Shown: in pieces, positions 32,056 through 43,711 of the stretch | Numbering within the stretch: the stretch's first letter is position 1 | How the letters are laid out: each line of letters begins with the position of its first letter | NCBI GenBank assembly: GCA_016081115.2 | Contig: JABTTQ020002542.1 | Span: 860,111-924,110, forward strand | DNA: 64,000 bases | Direction: 5' to 3' | Origin: Rehmannia glutinosa | Taxonomy: Eukaryota; Streptophyta; Magnoliopsida; Lamiales; Orobanchaceae | Notes under the pieces: model-generated | Told to the model about the DNA's origin: nothing | The model's database searches: none | The model's input: only the letters and a program-made list of their open reading frames with translations | Position numbers and translations under genes: made by a program

Positions 32056-35000
32056 TCAACAAGAAGACGAACCACGACTCGTTTCACCGAGTACAGAGAG
32101 ACGAGGGCTTGGGGTTTGCTTTATTTCCAGTCCTTTACCACTAAATCTGGGGCTTTTTTCCGTTCTTTCGTTTAGACGAGGGCTGTACGCCATCTGAGTT
32201 AGTCGCGGAGAGTAAACAGGCATCATTTCATCTCGTGGGGATTCGGTTGTACTTGTTACTTTCGGACTACGAGAGTGTCGTATTTCGCCACGACTTCTTG
32301 TGATAATTTCGTCTAATACCTCACCACTATCAAGACTGGTGACTTGTGGTTGATTATTACCTTGATCCTGAATATAAGTGCAGCAAAATATAATAAGAAA
32401 ATGATCCGAATACCTTATGATAAAATGACTACGTAAATTCCTTTTTGTGAATAGGTAGATGAACGATAAAGAAATTTATTTACCCCAAAATGCAATTGCT
32501 CATGAATAATTTCAGAAATACACTATTCACTCACATTCATTTTTCCTCCCGCCAATCATTATACTCATTAAAAAAAAACAAAAATCAAATTACCGATCAT
32601 TTTTTATATTACCGCAAATTCTAGTATTGATCAACTCACAATTTCTAAGTACCAATCATATGTCCAATCCTTATTTTACTATTTCTATATCAAATCAACT
32701 TTCATCATTACATTTTTATCTCATATCCAATCACACTATCATATTTCATTTTTCTTCTTAAAAAAAATTCCATCACTATTCTCTAGTAGAACAAAAATTC
32801 CAAAATAAAAGGATATCCAGTCGCGGCCTAAGACTTTTACTTTCATATAATCTGAAGTCAATAAGCAACATGACTTTGAAGATATCAGGTTGAGAGGTTT
32901 TCATCAGATTTTCTGGAAACAGGCATTCGAAACATCAAGAATAACCGGGGGTATATTTTAAAGGGATAACTAACAAAAAACTATCCTTGAGGTTTAGCTT
33001 AATTACAGAAAAATTCAATTATCTTTTATAACTTTAAAGAAAATAAACATCATGTTCTACAAATACTCCTTTGGAGGTTTGCCTTTGTTATACAAATTAC
33101 CGCTTCAAAACGATGCAATTTTTAAATAGAAACAAATTTTGGAGTGTTTGTAATTTAGAAAGATAACTGAGCTTTTTTATAATTAGACTAAATGTGAAGA
33201 CTCAAGAGTAGTATTTGCACTCATCGGTAAGCAGAAGTCTAAAAAGACTATCCCTGGCTTTCAATCAAGTGAGTACCCGTTTATTGAATTGAATAGGTCA
33301 TGCTATTTTAAATTGATTTAGATGATGTTATGAAATAAAATACTAAAAGCAAACTTACTTCAAATGATAAGTTGTATCGTATCGCAGGGGCTTCTTCATA
33401 CTCTGCGGCATCCATGTCTTGCAGATGAGCTCCTTTGAAAAATTTGGGAAGCAGATATTGTCGAACAGGGACGAGCAGCATAATCAACAAAGGGAAGAGA
33501 ACACCAGCTAATGGGATCCATGTTATACCAAAGCACAAAAGCAAGTAAAACGTCTGAAACAATGTGAAGAGCGCAATTGTTTTAAAAGGGACCGTCTCCA
33601 CAAAGGTTGCATGATAGTCTTCTAGCACCCTGCACCAGTTTAGGAGTCGAAAGAGTATCAGGCTTTCGCCAATGATAACAGTAATGGAAAATAAATGACT
33701 GGCAAAAAGTAGGCAAAATCGCAAATATGTCCTTTATGTTGGCCACTTTTCAATTTTGGTCTCATTTTTATATTTTTTTTTTGCAATTTACATGCAGTAT
33801 CTTGTCGAAATTTGCACATTTAGTCCTTTTTTGCCGGGAATTAGGGCATTCCTTCCTGAAATTGCTTATGTGGCATTCAAAGGTTGTCCAACTCATTTGC
33901 TAAATAAGCAATTTTTCCCTCAAAATCCTAAACTCACTCAATTTTTTGCCAAATCAGTAAGTTCCAGCGCCCAGTCAGCAATTCACGGCAGCAAGAACTA
34001 AATGTTTAAATTTCGAGAAGATACAACATGTAAATTGGGAAAAATTAAAAATCAAACCAAAATCGGAAGTGGCCAACATAAAGGACATATTTTCACACGG
34101 AAGATCATTTAAGAGGGGGATAATTACAAAAACTACCCCTGAGGTTTGGGGTAATTACAATAAGAACCAGAGAAGTTTAAAAAATTACAAAAAAAAACCC
34201 GAGGTTTGATTCTACGTTAAATGTAAGGTGGTAATTGTAATACTTTTACAAATGTAAACGGGTGGTTTGAAATGTTTTTGCTTATGAATGGGGTAAAGTG
34301 TAATACAGAATCAAACCTCAAGGAGATTCTCGTAACTTTCAAAAACCTTTGGGTTTTCATGTATTTAGCTCAGACCTTGGGGGTAGTTTTTGTAATTATC
34401 CCTTTAAGAGGAAGAAAAAGTTGAGATAGACTTTCAGCCATGAGCATGAGGATGCACTTACTTGTATCTTCGACTCGGAGCCGTAAAAAGCAATAATATT
34501 CTCTCCCAGAACTGATTTCCCGGCAAGCTTTCAATAGCCATGAACGCAAAGTAGCCCCAAAGTACCGAAGTGGGAATTTTTTTCAGAAGAGGCATAGCAG
34601 CAACACAACTTCCAACCATTAAGGCCTGCAGCAGATTGCTGAGGCGTTGTTCTTTAACTTCCATGGGTAGAAGATCATCAATATCCTTATCCACGTCAAA
34701 AACGGCCTCATCAACTGGCGCATCCATGTAGCCACTACCTGCTGCTCGTTGGATTGTGGAATCTTTGAGCTCCTTTAATCCCTGTTTAAAGCAATAGATG
34801 AGGGATGTTCAATAGGAAGGGATAATTACAAAACACTCCCTGCGGTTTGGGCTAGTTACAAAAAACCTAGAGATGTTTCAAAATTCCGAAAAGCCCCATA
34901 GTCATATATTTGATTACGTCTTAAATTTAAGGGGGTAACTATAATATTTCTATAATCATCAGGGGAGTATTTGAAATGTTTTTTGCTTATTAAGGGGGAA

Positions 35001-38000
35001 AATGTAAGACGGAATCAAACCTCGATGGGTTTTTGTAATTTTCAGAAACCTCTAGGTTTTTTTTTTTGTAGTTAGCCGAAACCTCAGGGGTGTTTTTGTA
35101 ATTATCCCTTACAGGAATTGACTGCTTTGGGCATTCTTGAGCATTAAGAACACCAGTCTTGAATCGAGCGTACCAGAGCAGCTGGAGTTTGATAAACGAG
35201 TGGAGTCTGCATTTGGGTATAAGCATCTTGCATGTTCCTATACAACTGAGATAAATTGGCATTTCTCCGAATGCTATCTCGAGCAGTTGATACAAGCTTG
35301 TTCCTCAAAAGCTGTTCCACAAAAAAGGAAAAGAAATGAATTCAAGTATTTTGAATAATGAAGGGTGATTAATACAACACTTAAAAGGCAGTTTCTGTTT
35401 GTGGAATCAATTGATGCTGAAAATAGGTCATCATATTTTTTTAATTACTATTATTATTTTCTCTGAAAGGAAATAGGTTATCATATTAAGGAACCAGATA
35501 TAGCAATTCACCTAAAGTACGGCAAAAACTGTTTTAAATGTATAAATATCCTTAAACTTCAGTCTTCCTTAATATTACCTGATGTTTTAGAGTGGCCAAA
35601 CTTTTTGTGTGCATCGGGACTGCGGAATAACTCCATTGGAAGGAGGAATGCCAATAAGACCACATAATATGACCTAGTCAGTATGAAATAGTAATGTGAA
35701 TATTGAGAAGGAAAAGCTGCACCTTGAAGTTACTAGCTTGTTAAAATATAGGATAATTATAAAAACTATTTATGAGGTTTATTCTAATTACAGAGAAACA
35801 CCAGTTATTTTTCAAATTACAAATACCCCATTGAAGTATTACAAACACTCTCTTGAGGTTTATCTTTACCTAACAAATGCCCCCCCTCTCTTGAGGGTGC
35901 AATTTGCAAAAAAGAAACAAATGTCAAGGGATATTTGTAAGTTGGAAGATAACTTGGTTTTTCTTTTGGTAATTAGGCTAAACCCAGAGGTAATTTTTGT
36001 AATTAAGTCTTAAATATATAAATGTAACTAAATTAAATATGTCATCTATAAAAAAAGTGGATCTTTTACTGACCAGAAATCCCAAGAGAAGAAGGTCATA
36101 GTGATAAGAAGCAGGCTTCTTTAGATTGAACTCCTTTTGCTGGGCAAGTTGAGATGCAACACTATGATCAAAATAATAAAGCACAGCAATCATTGTGGCA
36201 GGAATAAATGCTCCAACAATATAAAGTGGAGGCACATTCACCATATCCTGTCCATATATCATTTATAAATATTCAACAGTTTAAATAAAACATCAGAACA
36301 AAATGCAGCGAACAGAAATATGAGAAAATCTTTTTCCTTTGAGGGATATCAAGGGTTTAAGGGAAAAAGACCTTAATGACTGTCCAATTTGAGTATGCAC
36401 CAGCAGACCATGGATTTGGGCTAAAAAGCCGTCGTGGTATTCCATGGGGAACATCATTAACTGGTATATAAGATACAGCAGTCCACACAAGCACCATTAA
36501 TGGGACACCATAGTCTGCGGTAAATCCTCGAAGCCATCCTTTAAATTGCAATTAAGAGTTAGCAAACTCGATATATACAATGTAAAAGTTTAAGTATTGA
36601 GTTCAATGGAAATAGTGACAATGACGGTAAATTACTAGGCATATATCAAAGTTAAGCTATGGAAATAAATGAATCACACTTAAATGAGGGATAGTTACAA
36701 AAAGAAACCCTAAGGTTTGGGCTAATTACAAAAAAAATCCAGTGATGTTTCAAAATTACAAAATACCCCTCTGGTTTGATTAAATATAAGGGAGTAACTG
36801 TAATATTTCTATAAATATTAGGGGAATTTTTGAAATATTTATTGCTTATGAAGTGGGAAAATGTAGAGATTTTTGCAATTTTCAAAAGCCTCTGGATTTT
36901 TTTGTAATTAGACCGAACCTCATGTTTTTTTTTTTGTAATCCCTAAATATGATTCTGCTTTCCTTTGATGATTGTTTTTTCAATAATTTCTAGCTAAATT
37001 CAATGGCACACACCTGCTCCATAGCGCCAAGATCTAGCTTTTCGACTCCTCAATGCGGTAAGGAGAAGGCCAAAGGATAGTACCAATGCAAACATTCCAT
37101 TTCCGAGCGCCATGATGGTAAAAATGCAGCCTCCTTTATATTTTCTCTCTGAGGAATGCGAAACTCGTCCACAACTCCCTATAACAAAATTCAGAAACTT
37201 ATTATCTTGTTCAAAAATTAAAAAGCTGATAAGAACCTTACATTAGCAGGACATGAGGACATTACACAGAGAATAAAAGGAAAAAAAAAATGATAAAATA
37301 AAAAAATGCAACCATTTAAAGTAGATAAGCTGCAAACGGCAGTTCTTAGCGGTCGAGACGGGCAAAACAAATATGAATATTCATTTGATCTCGGGGTTAA
37401 ATTACTAACTAATAGCTAAAACATTTATCAAGAATAAGGTTGTGCTATTGAAATCCTTGCTATGAAAAGAAAGTAAATGAAGGAGGAAGTGATAAACTAT
37501 TTATGAATACTCACACGAATTGCTTGCTGCATAAAGAGCATTGCAATTAAAAGACCGAACAATTCACCGGCAAGGCGCGTAAAGCGATTGATAATAGAGC
37601 ATGCACCCAAGATAGCCAGCAAGAAAAGCAAAACGGCTGTCCACACACAAACCCTATACACCAACAGTGTTAAATTCAATACTCAACAGCAAAAATGTCT
37701 GGCAAGAATGTCCCAAGAGTGTAAGAAGTAATTTGTTACCATCCTGTCCAGGCTAAAAACAGCTTCTGCCCCAAATCTTTTCGATCTTTAGCGAAATCGA
37801 ACATGAAAGTGTACATTAAGACAGTTGGCTCAGCTACGCCAAGTATGAGTAGTGGTTGTCCACCTATGATCGAGTGGATCACACCACATAGTGCCGTTGA
37901 TGCAAGTGTTTGCACTGCTGTTAAAGTTCCATCTGCATAACGAGACTTGTTTATAAAAATCTTAGCAACGTGAGAACCTAAAATTGCTAATTAGAAGAAT

Positions 38001-38407
38001 CAAATGAAAAACCGGCCTACCGGTGTTTCTTTCAAGTTGCTCCCCAAACGATATAACAGGAATTGCTGATGCAAAGAATATATAAGTTGTTGGAGCCAAA
38101 ATCCTGCATAAGATTATATTATTCTGATAAGCAATCTATTCAAAGTAGCAAATACATTATCGAATAAATTCTTCAGTTTGAACCCCACAAAATCTTTAGG
38201 ATTATCTAAGAAAGATAATAATCCATCTTTACGTAATAACATTAGACAATAAATAGTGCCATCTTCATGTATTTAAATTTAAGGCATGGCAAAAGATACA
38301 AACCTGATGCCTGCGCGTAATCCACCACTCCAGTCTTGCTTATAGCATAACAGTCTTCCTTTAAGATCATTTTTAATTCCACGGAAGGGAACAAATGTTT
38401 CCTCCAT
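32056..38407 (-). CDS. BOR1: BOR1-like borate efflux transporter, 12 coding exons, two frameshifts
   Basis: SLC4-type anion exporter that moves borate out of plant cells at the plasma membrane, feeding xylem loading. Exons in order: 38407-38304, 38103-38021, 37932-37740, 37653-37515, 37178-37014, 36538-36372, 36247-36074, 35673-35579, 35311-35174, 34781-34462, 33629-33359, 32367-32056. Every junction has GT/AG, and the phases agree with the family. Total is 2,161 nt; two more bases would give 720 residues, near the usual ~700. N-terminus [22 protein letters not shown] (MEETFVP), then membrane blocks such as [58 protein letters not shown] and [20 protein letters not shown]. The loop in exon 9 holds YxxM motifs (YRNM, YTQM), the sorting-signal type known for BOR1. 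The cytosolic tail repeats SPRL/SPRF. One T is missing in exon 5 (after SWR, near 37108) and one C in exon 8 (in IPQSP, near 35617). These are either assembly errors or true null lesions. Confidence 0.9.
32963..33195. repeat. MITE copy 1 in intron 11 of BOR1-like gene
   Basis: Starts GGGATAACTAACAAAAAACT and continues ttgaggtttagcttaattacag, diagnostic of the family at 34117-34402. The right end is decayed, so the boundary is approximate. Confidence 0.5.
33723..34092. repeat. Distinct ~370-bp inverted-repeat element in intron 10
   Basis: AAATATGTCCTTTATGTTGG at the left is matched, reversed, by the right end (ccaacataaaggacatattt). The inverted match extends about 38 bp through GGCCACTT...ATTTTGGT. 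The interior has no coding signal. No clear target duplication was seen. It is unrelated to the GGGATAATTAC family beside it. Confidence 0.75.
34117..34402. repeat. MITE copy 2, Mutator-type, with 9-bp duplication
   Basis: Perfect terminal inverted repeats of 23 bp starting GGGATAATTACAAAAACTAC, flanked by TTTAAGAGG at 34108-34116 and 34403-34411. Total 286 bp, no coding capacity. The 9-bp duplication suggests mobilisation by a MULE transposase. It lies in intron 10 between exons 10 and 11. Confidence 0.85.
34819..35108. repeat. MITE copy 3 in intron 9 of BOR1-like gene
   Basis: Same family: GGGATAATTACAAAACACTC at the left and TGTTTTTGTAATTATCCC at the right. Flanks CAATAGGAA and TTACAGGAA agree at six of nine positions, a plausible decayed duplication. 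Confidence 0.75.
35751..36009. repeat. MITE copy 4 in intron 7 of BOR1-like gene
   Basis: Left GGATAATTATAAAAACTATT and right TAATTTTTGTAATTAAGTC, with gaggtttattctaattacag inside. More decayed than copies 2 and 3. Flanks TTAAAATA and TTAAATAT are suggestive of a duplication. Confidence 0.6.
36688..36943. repeat. MITE copy 5 in intron 5 of BOR1-like gene
   Basis: Left GGGATAGTTACAAAAAGAAA and right TTTTTTTTTGTAATCCC, with aaggtttgggctaattacaa inside. Boundaries are approximate because of the T run. Confidence 0.65.
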
Positions 38408-39527
38408 GTTAATATCCAAATTACCCAAACAAGGGCAATTTTTTTTTTTTTATCTTTAGTAAGTAATCAAAATCACACTAAACTTGCAAACGAATTTGAA
38501 GGGACTCGAGAGGCCAATATCACTATAACTAGATGTGCATAACCAAAGGGAACAAAGTTGTGGGCAGAAGAACAAGAGCTAGCTACTCGATCATTCACAA
38601 AGTAAATCCTCAATAATCATGGATATTTGAGACCTTCCAAGAGGTCCATGGACAAAACTGTATCAATTTTAAACAAAATTTACATTTTAATGAATTTTGG
38701 AAAGAATGGTATTCAGTGTTTCTAACTAAAAACAACAAAAGAATTGGTCAATTTTTTGATTTAGAGCTTTTCTGGCCTACTTGTACTCCATGTTAGTATC
38801 AAAAACAATGTGATATTAACGAAATGACTCCATTGCTGATCAAGAACTCAGACTAGCGGAATGAACAAATTTTTTCCATCACATAAACTAACGGTTGACT
38901 TCAGAAAAGCTCAGATCCATTTTATCAAACACCTTTCTTACATTAAACTAGAAGCCTTATGCTCATTAACTAGTTTTCAACCAAAATGCAAAAAAAACCA
39001 AAAGAACAAGCGAAATGAAGCCTCAAGATCAATTACATGGTAGAAAATGATATGCCAAAAAGCTATAAATTCTGCAAACAGAAAAGGGAAAAGAGGAGAA
39101 ACCAAACTATTTAGCGTGAGTCCATTTTGGGAAACTGAATATTGCCTTTCAAAACAGGTTCAATGAAAATGGCATGAACAGAATAGCAAGAATGAGAAGT
39201 AATCTGACAAAATTAGCGAGATCCCATGATTTATAGAGTAGAAATGAGTGACTTAATTCGGTTCAGAGCAAAAGGACATTAATTGAGGGCTAGAAAGATT
39301 TCAAAAAAAAAAATGTACCTTTGCTTCAGTTACATTATTTAGAGAAAGACCCTTTTAGGAATTAGAAAAATAGAAAGTTTTTCGGACACAGAGGAAGATT
39401 ATTTGAAAAGATGTATATATAAACTCTGGAAATCTTGAAATAGCAGTGAAATATAAGAGCAGAGTGAAAGAGAACTTGTAGACAATGTACCAGGAATTAC
39501 ATAAAATGAGGCTATAAATATTAGCAA

Positions 39528-39576
<49 letters not shown>

Positions 39577-39620
39577 TGTAAGTTTGTTCTTTTAAATTGG
39601 TGAGAGCAAAGATAGTGGTG
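38408..39620 (-). promoter_or_regulatory. BOR1-like upstream region with ATGTAA words and CT repeat
   Basis: On the minus strand, ATGTAA (start followed at once by stop) occurs at 39502-39497, 39335-39330, 39038-39033, 38943-38938 and 38685-38680. Arabidopsis NIP5;1 and BOR1 leaders use AUG-stop upstream frames for boron-dependent translation control, so these are candidates if transcribed. A (CT)21 tract (39573-39531) and a TATTTAT word near 39620 could mark the core promoter. Transcript start and any leader intron cannot be fixed from sequence alone. Confidence 0.4.
39531..39573 (+). repeat. (GA)n microsatellite
   Basis: About 21 GA units without interruption. Upstream of the BOR1-like start codon it reads CT on the sense strand, as is common around plant transcription starts. 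Confidence 0.9.
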
Positions 39621-40239
39621 CGGTGAGTAAGCATAAATAACTGCTTTCTGCTGCCCAAAACATGCAAAAAACAATTATAATAAATGATGATGGGAAAAAA
39701 CATAATTTTTTTTTTTTTTAGAAAAATGGCTTGTACAAAACCATAAATTACACCAGCTGTTTTCCTTGTACTCCGTGGCCTAAAAAAGAGAATATACGTG
39801 CTGCGGTGCTGGTGCAGAGAGTCGGGGGCAGCAGGACGAAGCATCGTGAAGGGGAGGGGCAAAGATGTAAATACGGAAAAGAAGTGATGTTTTCTGTTTT
39901 TTTCCTTTCCTTTTCATTCTTTTTCTCTCTTTGTCAAATTAAATCATAAAATGGGAGCCTACTTGTCACAGTCTCACAGACTTGTTCCATTACCAACGAA
40001 AGTGAGGAGGGCAAAAGAGTAAATACGGGCCTTAGCTCATCTCCGACCCTTGTGGTGCTAAGTCAGCTTCTCTGTCAAAGTGCTTGAGTGTGAAGAAATA
40101 TAGTTGGTCGAATATACTGCCGAGACATTGGAAAGTCATGTCCTCGAGCAGATAGATTACCTCAAGAAAATAATCAAATTTGTCTTGATATCAGCACCAC
40201 GCATAAGGAACCTCTTGCCAAGTTGGAGGCAAGGATGAT

Positions 40240-40430
40240 GGATGCTACTCAGGCTTTACTGTATTATATTCTCTCTCGATCAATGTGTTGACTTGAGCGT
40301 CGGAGGGGTCTCCCTAGTACAACCACGGGGCTCGTCTACCGTTGGCTTGTGTGCAAACAAATTCCCAGTAGAAGATTTTCAGCTCGCGGAGAAGAAAACT
40401 TGGAAGACTTCCCGCTTGGGAAGGAGAAGA
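40240..40430 (+). repeat. Gypsy LTR-end fragment
   Basis: The block GACTTGAGCGTCGGAGGGGT followed by ttcccagtagaagattttcagctcgc is characteristic of the LTR end and leader of plant Ty3/Gypsy elements (Tat/Athila group, from memory). No internal domains follow. 39621-40239 and 40431-40983 hold nothing else I recognise. Confidence 0.4.
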
Positions 40431-40983
40431 CTTAAATTTTATCAGAAACTCTGACTTGGAGTGATCTGCCCTAAAAACTAACATCATTCATCTAAAAGTC
40501 TATTCCATAATATTAATAGTTGTTTAGTGGTTACTTAAAGTATATTTTTTGATAAGTCACTTATAGAAAAAGTTCATTATAGAGAAACTATAATTGGAGA
40601 TTATGAAACCCCGCAAAGAAATGTTGCAAGGTACAACCTTCAAATTTACCCACTTTTTCTAATTTATTATTTAAATATCGGTCCAACATTCGTCCCGCCA
40701 AAACTAAAGAATTTTTACCGCACCTGGGCCGGAAATCTTAGCTACGGCCATGCTTACAAGCACTTTGAGAGAGAGGTCGACTTAGTACCGCGATGGGCAG
40801 AGAAGTGCTAAGGCCGCATGGCACGTTGATAAAGGAATAAGTTCGTGACATACTGCCAACTTTTTGCAATTTTTTTCTTCCGATATAGGGGTAGAATAGT
40901 GAATCCAGTAACAATATAAACAAAGCATAAATGGCAAAGAAGGTAAAGCAAAGGATATACAAAGATTAAAAATTGATCATTTC

Positions 40984-41371
40984 TAGAAATGGCAATGGGA
41001 CGAAAGTGGTCGGGTATCTAAAGATCCAGACTTGTCACGTCCCTAAAACGGGGTGGGGCGACCTATCCCGATTCGACACGAATTAAATAAAAATAAATAC
41101 AAAAAAAAAAAAAATATATATCTATAAAATATTCTTCATAAAAGTTGTCATTATCAATTTATAAATGCTAAGTATAATATTAAAACATAAAAAATATTAT
41201 AGTATATGTTATATATGTATATTAAATATTTTAAAAAAATAAATTTGCTCGGTGGGGTGGGGCGGGGCATGTACCAGGTGGGCGGAAGCAATACTGATTC
41301 GCCCGGCTCATGAGGCGGGCGACCCCGCTCATGGGTCGGGCTAGCCGGTCGAGCCAAAATTGTCATATCTA
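40984..41371. repeat. hAT-type MITE
   Basis: Ends TAGAAATGGCAATGGG and, reversed, TAGATATGACAATTTTGG form short imperfect inverted repeats. ATCATTTC (40976-40983) and ATTATTTC (41372-41379) give an 8-bp target duplication with one mismatch. GC-rich arms (GGGGTGGGGCGGGGC) surround an AT-rich core. Confidence 0.7.
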
Positions 41372-41379
41372 ATTATTTC

Positions 41380-42621
41380 ACTTGTGTAAGATTTACCCTA
41401 GAACTCGAAAATGGGTTGGGTCGGGCCTTGTAGGGTCCGGTGGACCAAGTCATAAAATCGAGTTACGTGAACCATCCCAAAATTTCATCAGGCCACGTTT
41501 GTTCTGCCCCAATCTAGCCCAACACATATATTTTTAGTTGGCCCTGCTAGACTTTGGGTTGTTTGGGTCCGGCCAAAGTAGACCTAATTATTTCCGAGCC
41601 TCTAAAGATGAAGCTTAGTCCGGACTCCGGACTACTTTATCATGACCAAGGTAATGGCTAAAAAAATAAAAATTAGATAAAAAATAAAATGATCATTTCA
41701 CACACTATATAAAGCTCCATATATAAATATCACATCATTTCTCTTTTTTTTTCTTTCTAATTTGTCTTGTTAATTTTCTATTTTATTATTTTTTAGGATA
41801 TAACTCTGGTTTGAACGTTTAGAAAATCTTCGAATTTTCTTTACGATTAGCCCAGCCCGTTAACTTATTATGAAGAAATAGCAATTTCACCCTTTGGGAA
41901 TTCGTCCACATCAACTAATCTTTTAAAGTTATACATAATTAATGTGAGCTTCTCTAATAATTCTCGAATATTAGGTTACAAAAAGTTCTACCTTTTGTTA
42001 TGCCCCGACTGTCTTTAAGATTTTATAACAATCAGACAACTCCATTTGATTAGGTGTTTATTATTAATTCCTTAGAAGTTGGATTCTTGATTATGAAAGG
42101 TCATGTTAGAAGAATAAGTTGAAACTAATTAAAATTTTCATTAGTGATTGTTTTTAAAACATTTCACATGGTATAATGGTGGGAGTTTGACATTGTTACA
42201 TTTCCTCATTTGATTATACATATACCAACCCAAATCTTGAACTCGTATTTTGTTATCAAATATTCGATTTCAAGAGTATTTTGTACATTTTTACATCTCC
42301 AATCTTTGTTAGGTTGATATGCCTTTTGCTGCCATGATGCGGTAAAATCTTCTTGGCATGAAGCTTGCATATATAGTTAGATTTTTATTCCATTAAGTGG
42401 CCCATATGAGATGAATGTGGCTCATATTAATTAATTGTTTAAGTTTTAACATCAAAGGCCCTTTTTAATGGTTAAGAGGGCTAATAGAAACTAAAAGTGA
42501 GAGTTAATAAAATATCTTCCCTTCTTCTGCCTAATAATTGATAAAATTAAGAAAATAATTGCTCTCATTGTCTTAAAAAAATACTTACAAAATATAGGTG
42601 ACATAGTTTTTGTGTTCTTCT
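41380..42621. other. Intergenic, nothing recognised
   Basis: 41400-41640 is a GC-richer stretch with GGGTCGGGCC/GGGTCCGGCC words, perhaps another non-autonomous repeat. The remainder to 42621 is AT-rich with no gene signal. Confidence 0.4.
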
Positions 42622-43699
42622 TGTTGGGTAAAAATCTGGTTTACTGTTTAAGGAAATGACTTAGTGTTTGGATTGAGTCGAGGCCTGAATTAGATTCAGT
42701 CTCATCAAGACGAAAAACACCCCGTATACAAAGTGCTTACGGTCCGGCGTTCGTCCCTAAGATACAATGACTTTTCTATTCCGATTTAGCAGCACTTGCA
42801 AAAACCGGAACTTCAGCGAACAAAAACTGTTCCTGACTTTCAAGCTTTTGAACAGGAAGGTAGATCAATATGCAGAAATGCAATGACCGATTTTAGGCTT
42901 GTAATCTGATGAATTTAGTATCTTAAATCATATGCAGGGGCTTCTATTATATAGGCACCAAGTGCCCGTATGGAAAGATCATGTCTTTTGGCTCGAAAAG
43001 ACATGTTTACACCGAAACAGCGTATAGTTCAACCTTTTGCATCGACGCACGACCAGGCGCACGGCTCGTGCTGCGCCCGTGCATGGATGCAAATGAAAAT
43101 GACAAAGTCTCGACTTGACGCACGACCCAACGCACGGGCCATGCGCCCGTGCTCGGATGCGAATACTTTTTGATTGAAACTTTAATTAATAAATAGAAAT
43201 TAATTATTTATTTATTTTAAAGGTTTTTTTGGTCCAAAAAGAATAAGGGCCTTGAAGCTAAAGCCCAAGCCACGACCGGATCCGGACCGGGCCGAGTAAG
43301 GCGGTAGGGGGCGGCGGCGGCGCGCGCGCGTGTGTTTTGAATCAAACCCACAAACATGTAGGTCTTCACCCCTTTAAAAACTTGGGGTGCCCTCAAGGGC
43401 CCAAACCCATAAATCCAACTTGGGATATATTAAGTGAGCAAACTTTTCCTCCTTTTCCTATGTGAAATAGAGCATTTCTCCTTCCCCACATTTTTCATTT
43501 TCCATACCATTTTCTAGTATTGAGTGGCTAACTTCTAGCATTAATTTCTCATTCACCCGGAATTGGTATTGAGAAATTCCAAATGCTATTTTTATCTACT
43601 CTCTTAATAGAATTTTTACAAATAATTTAATTTCATTTTTCACTAATGGAAACCATTTAATTATTTGGTCAACACCCATTTCGCAACCAAATTCTAACA
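42622..43699 (-). repeat. 3' LTR of D
   Basis: On the minus strand it starts TGTTAGAATTTGG and ends ACCCAACA; 1,078 bp. The TATA-like TATATAAT lies at 42947-42954 (reverse). It contains a CGG/CG-rich run near 43300-43332 and two direct units of CGACGCACGAC...GCGCCCGTGC (about 43043-43091 and 43117-43164). Confidence 0.9.
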
Positions 43700-43711
43700 A
43701 TCCCCCATATG
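43700..43711 (-). promoter_or_regulatory. Polypurine tract of D
   Basis: Reversed sequence CATATGGGGGAT stands directly before the 3' LTR. Confidence 0.75.

Noticed and set aside
41020..41380. GC-rich region as a CpG-island promoter
   Set aside because: Inverted ends and an 8-bp flank duplication show it is a hAT-type MITE.
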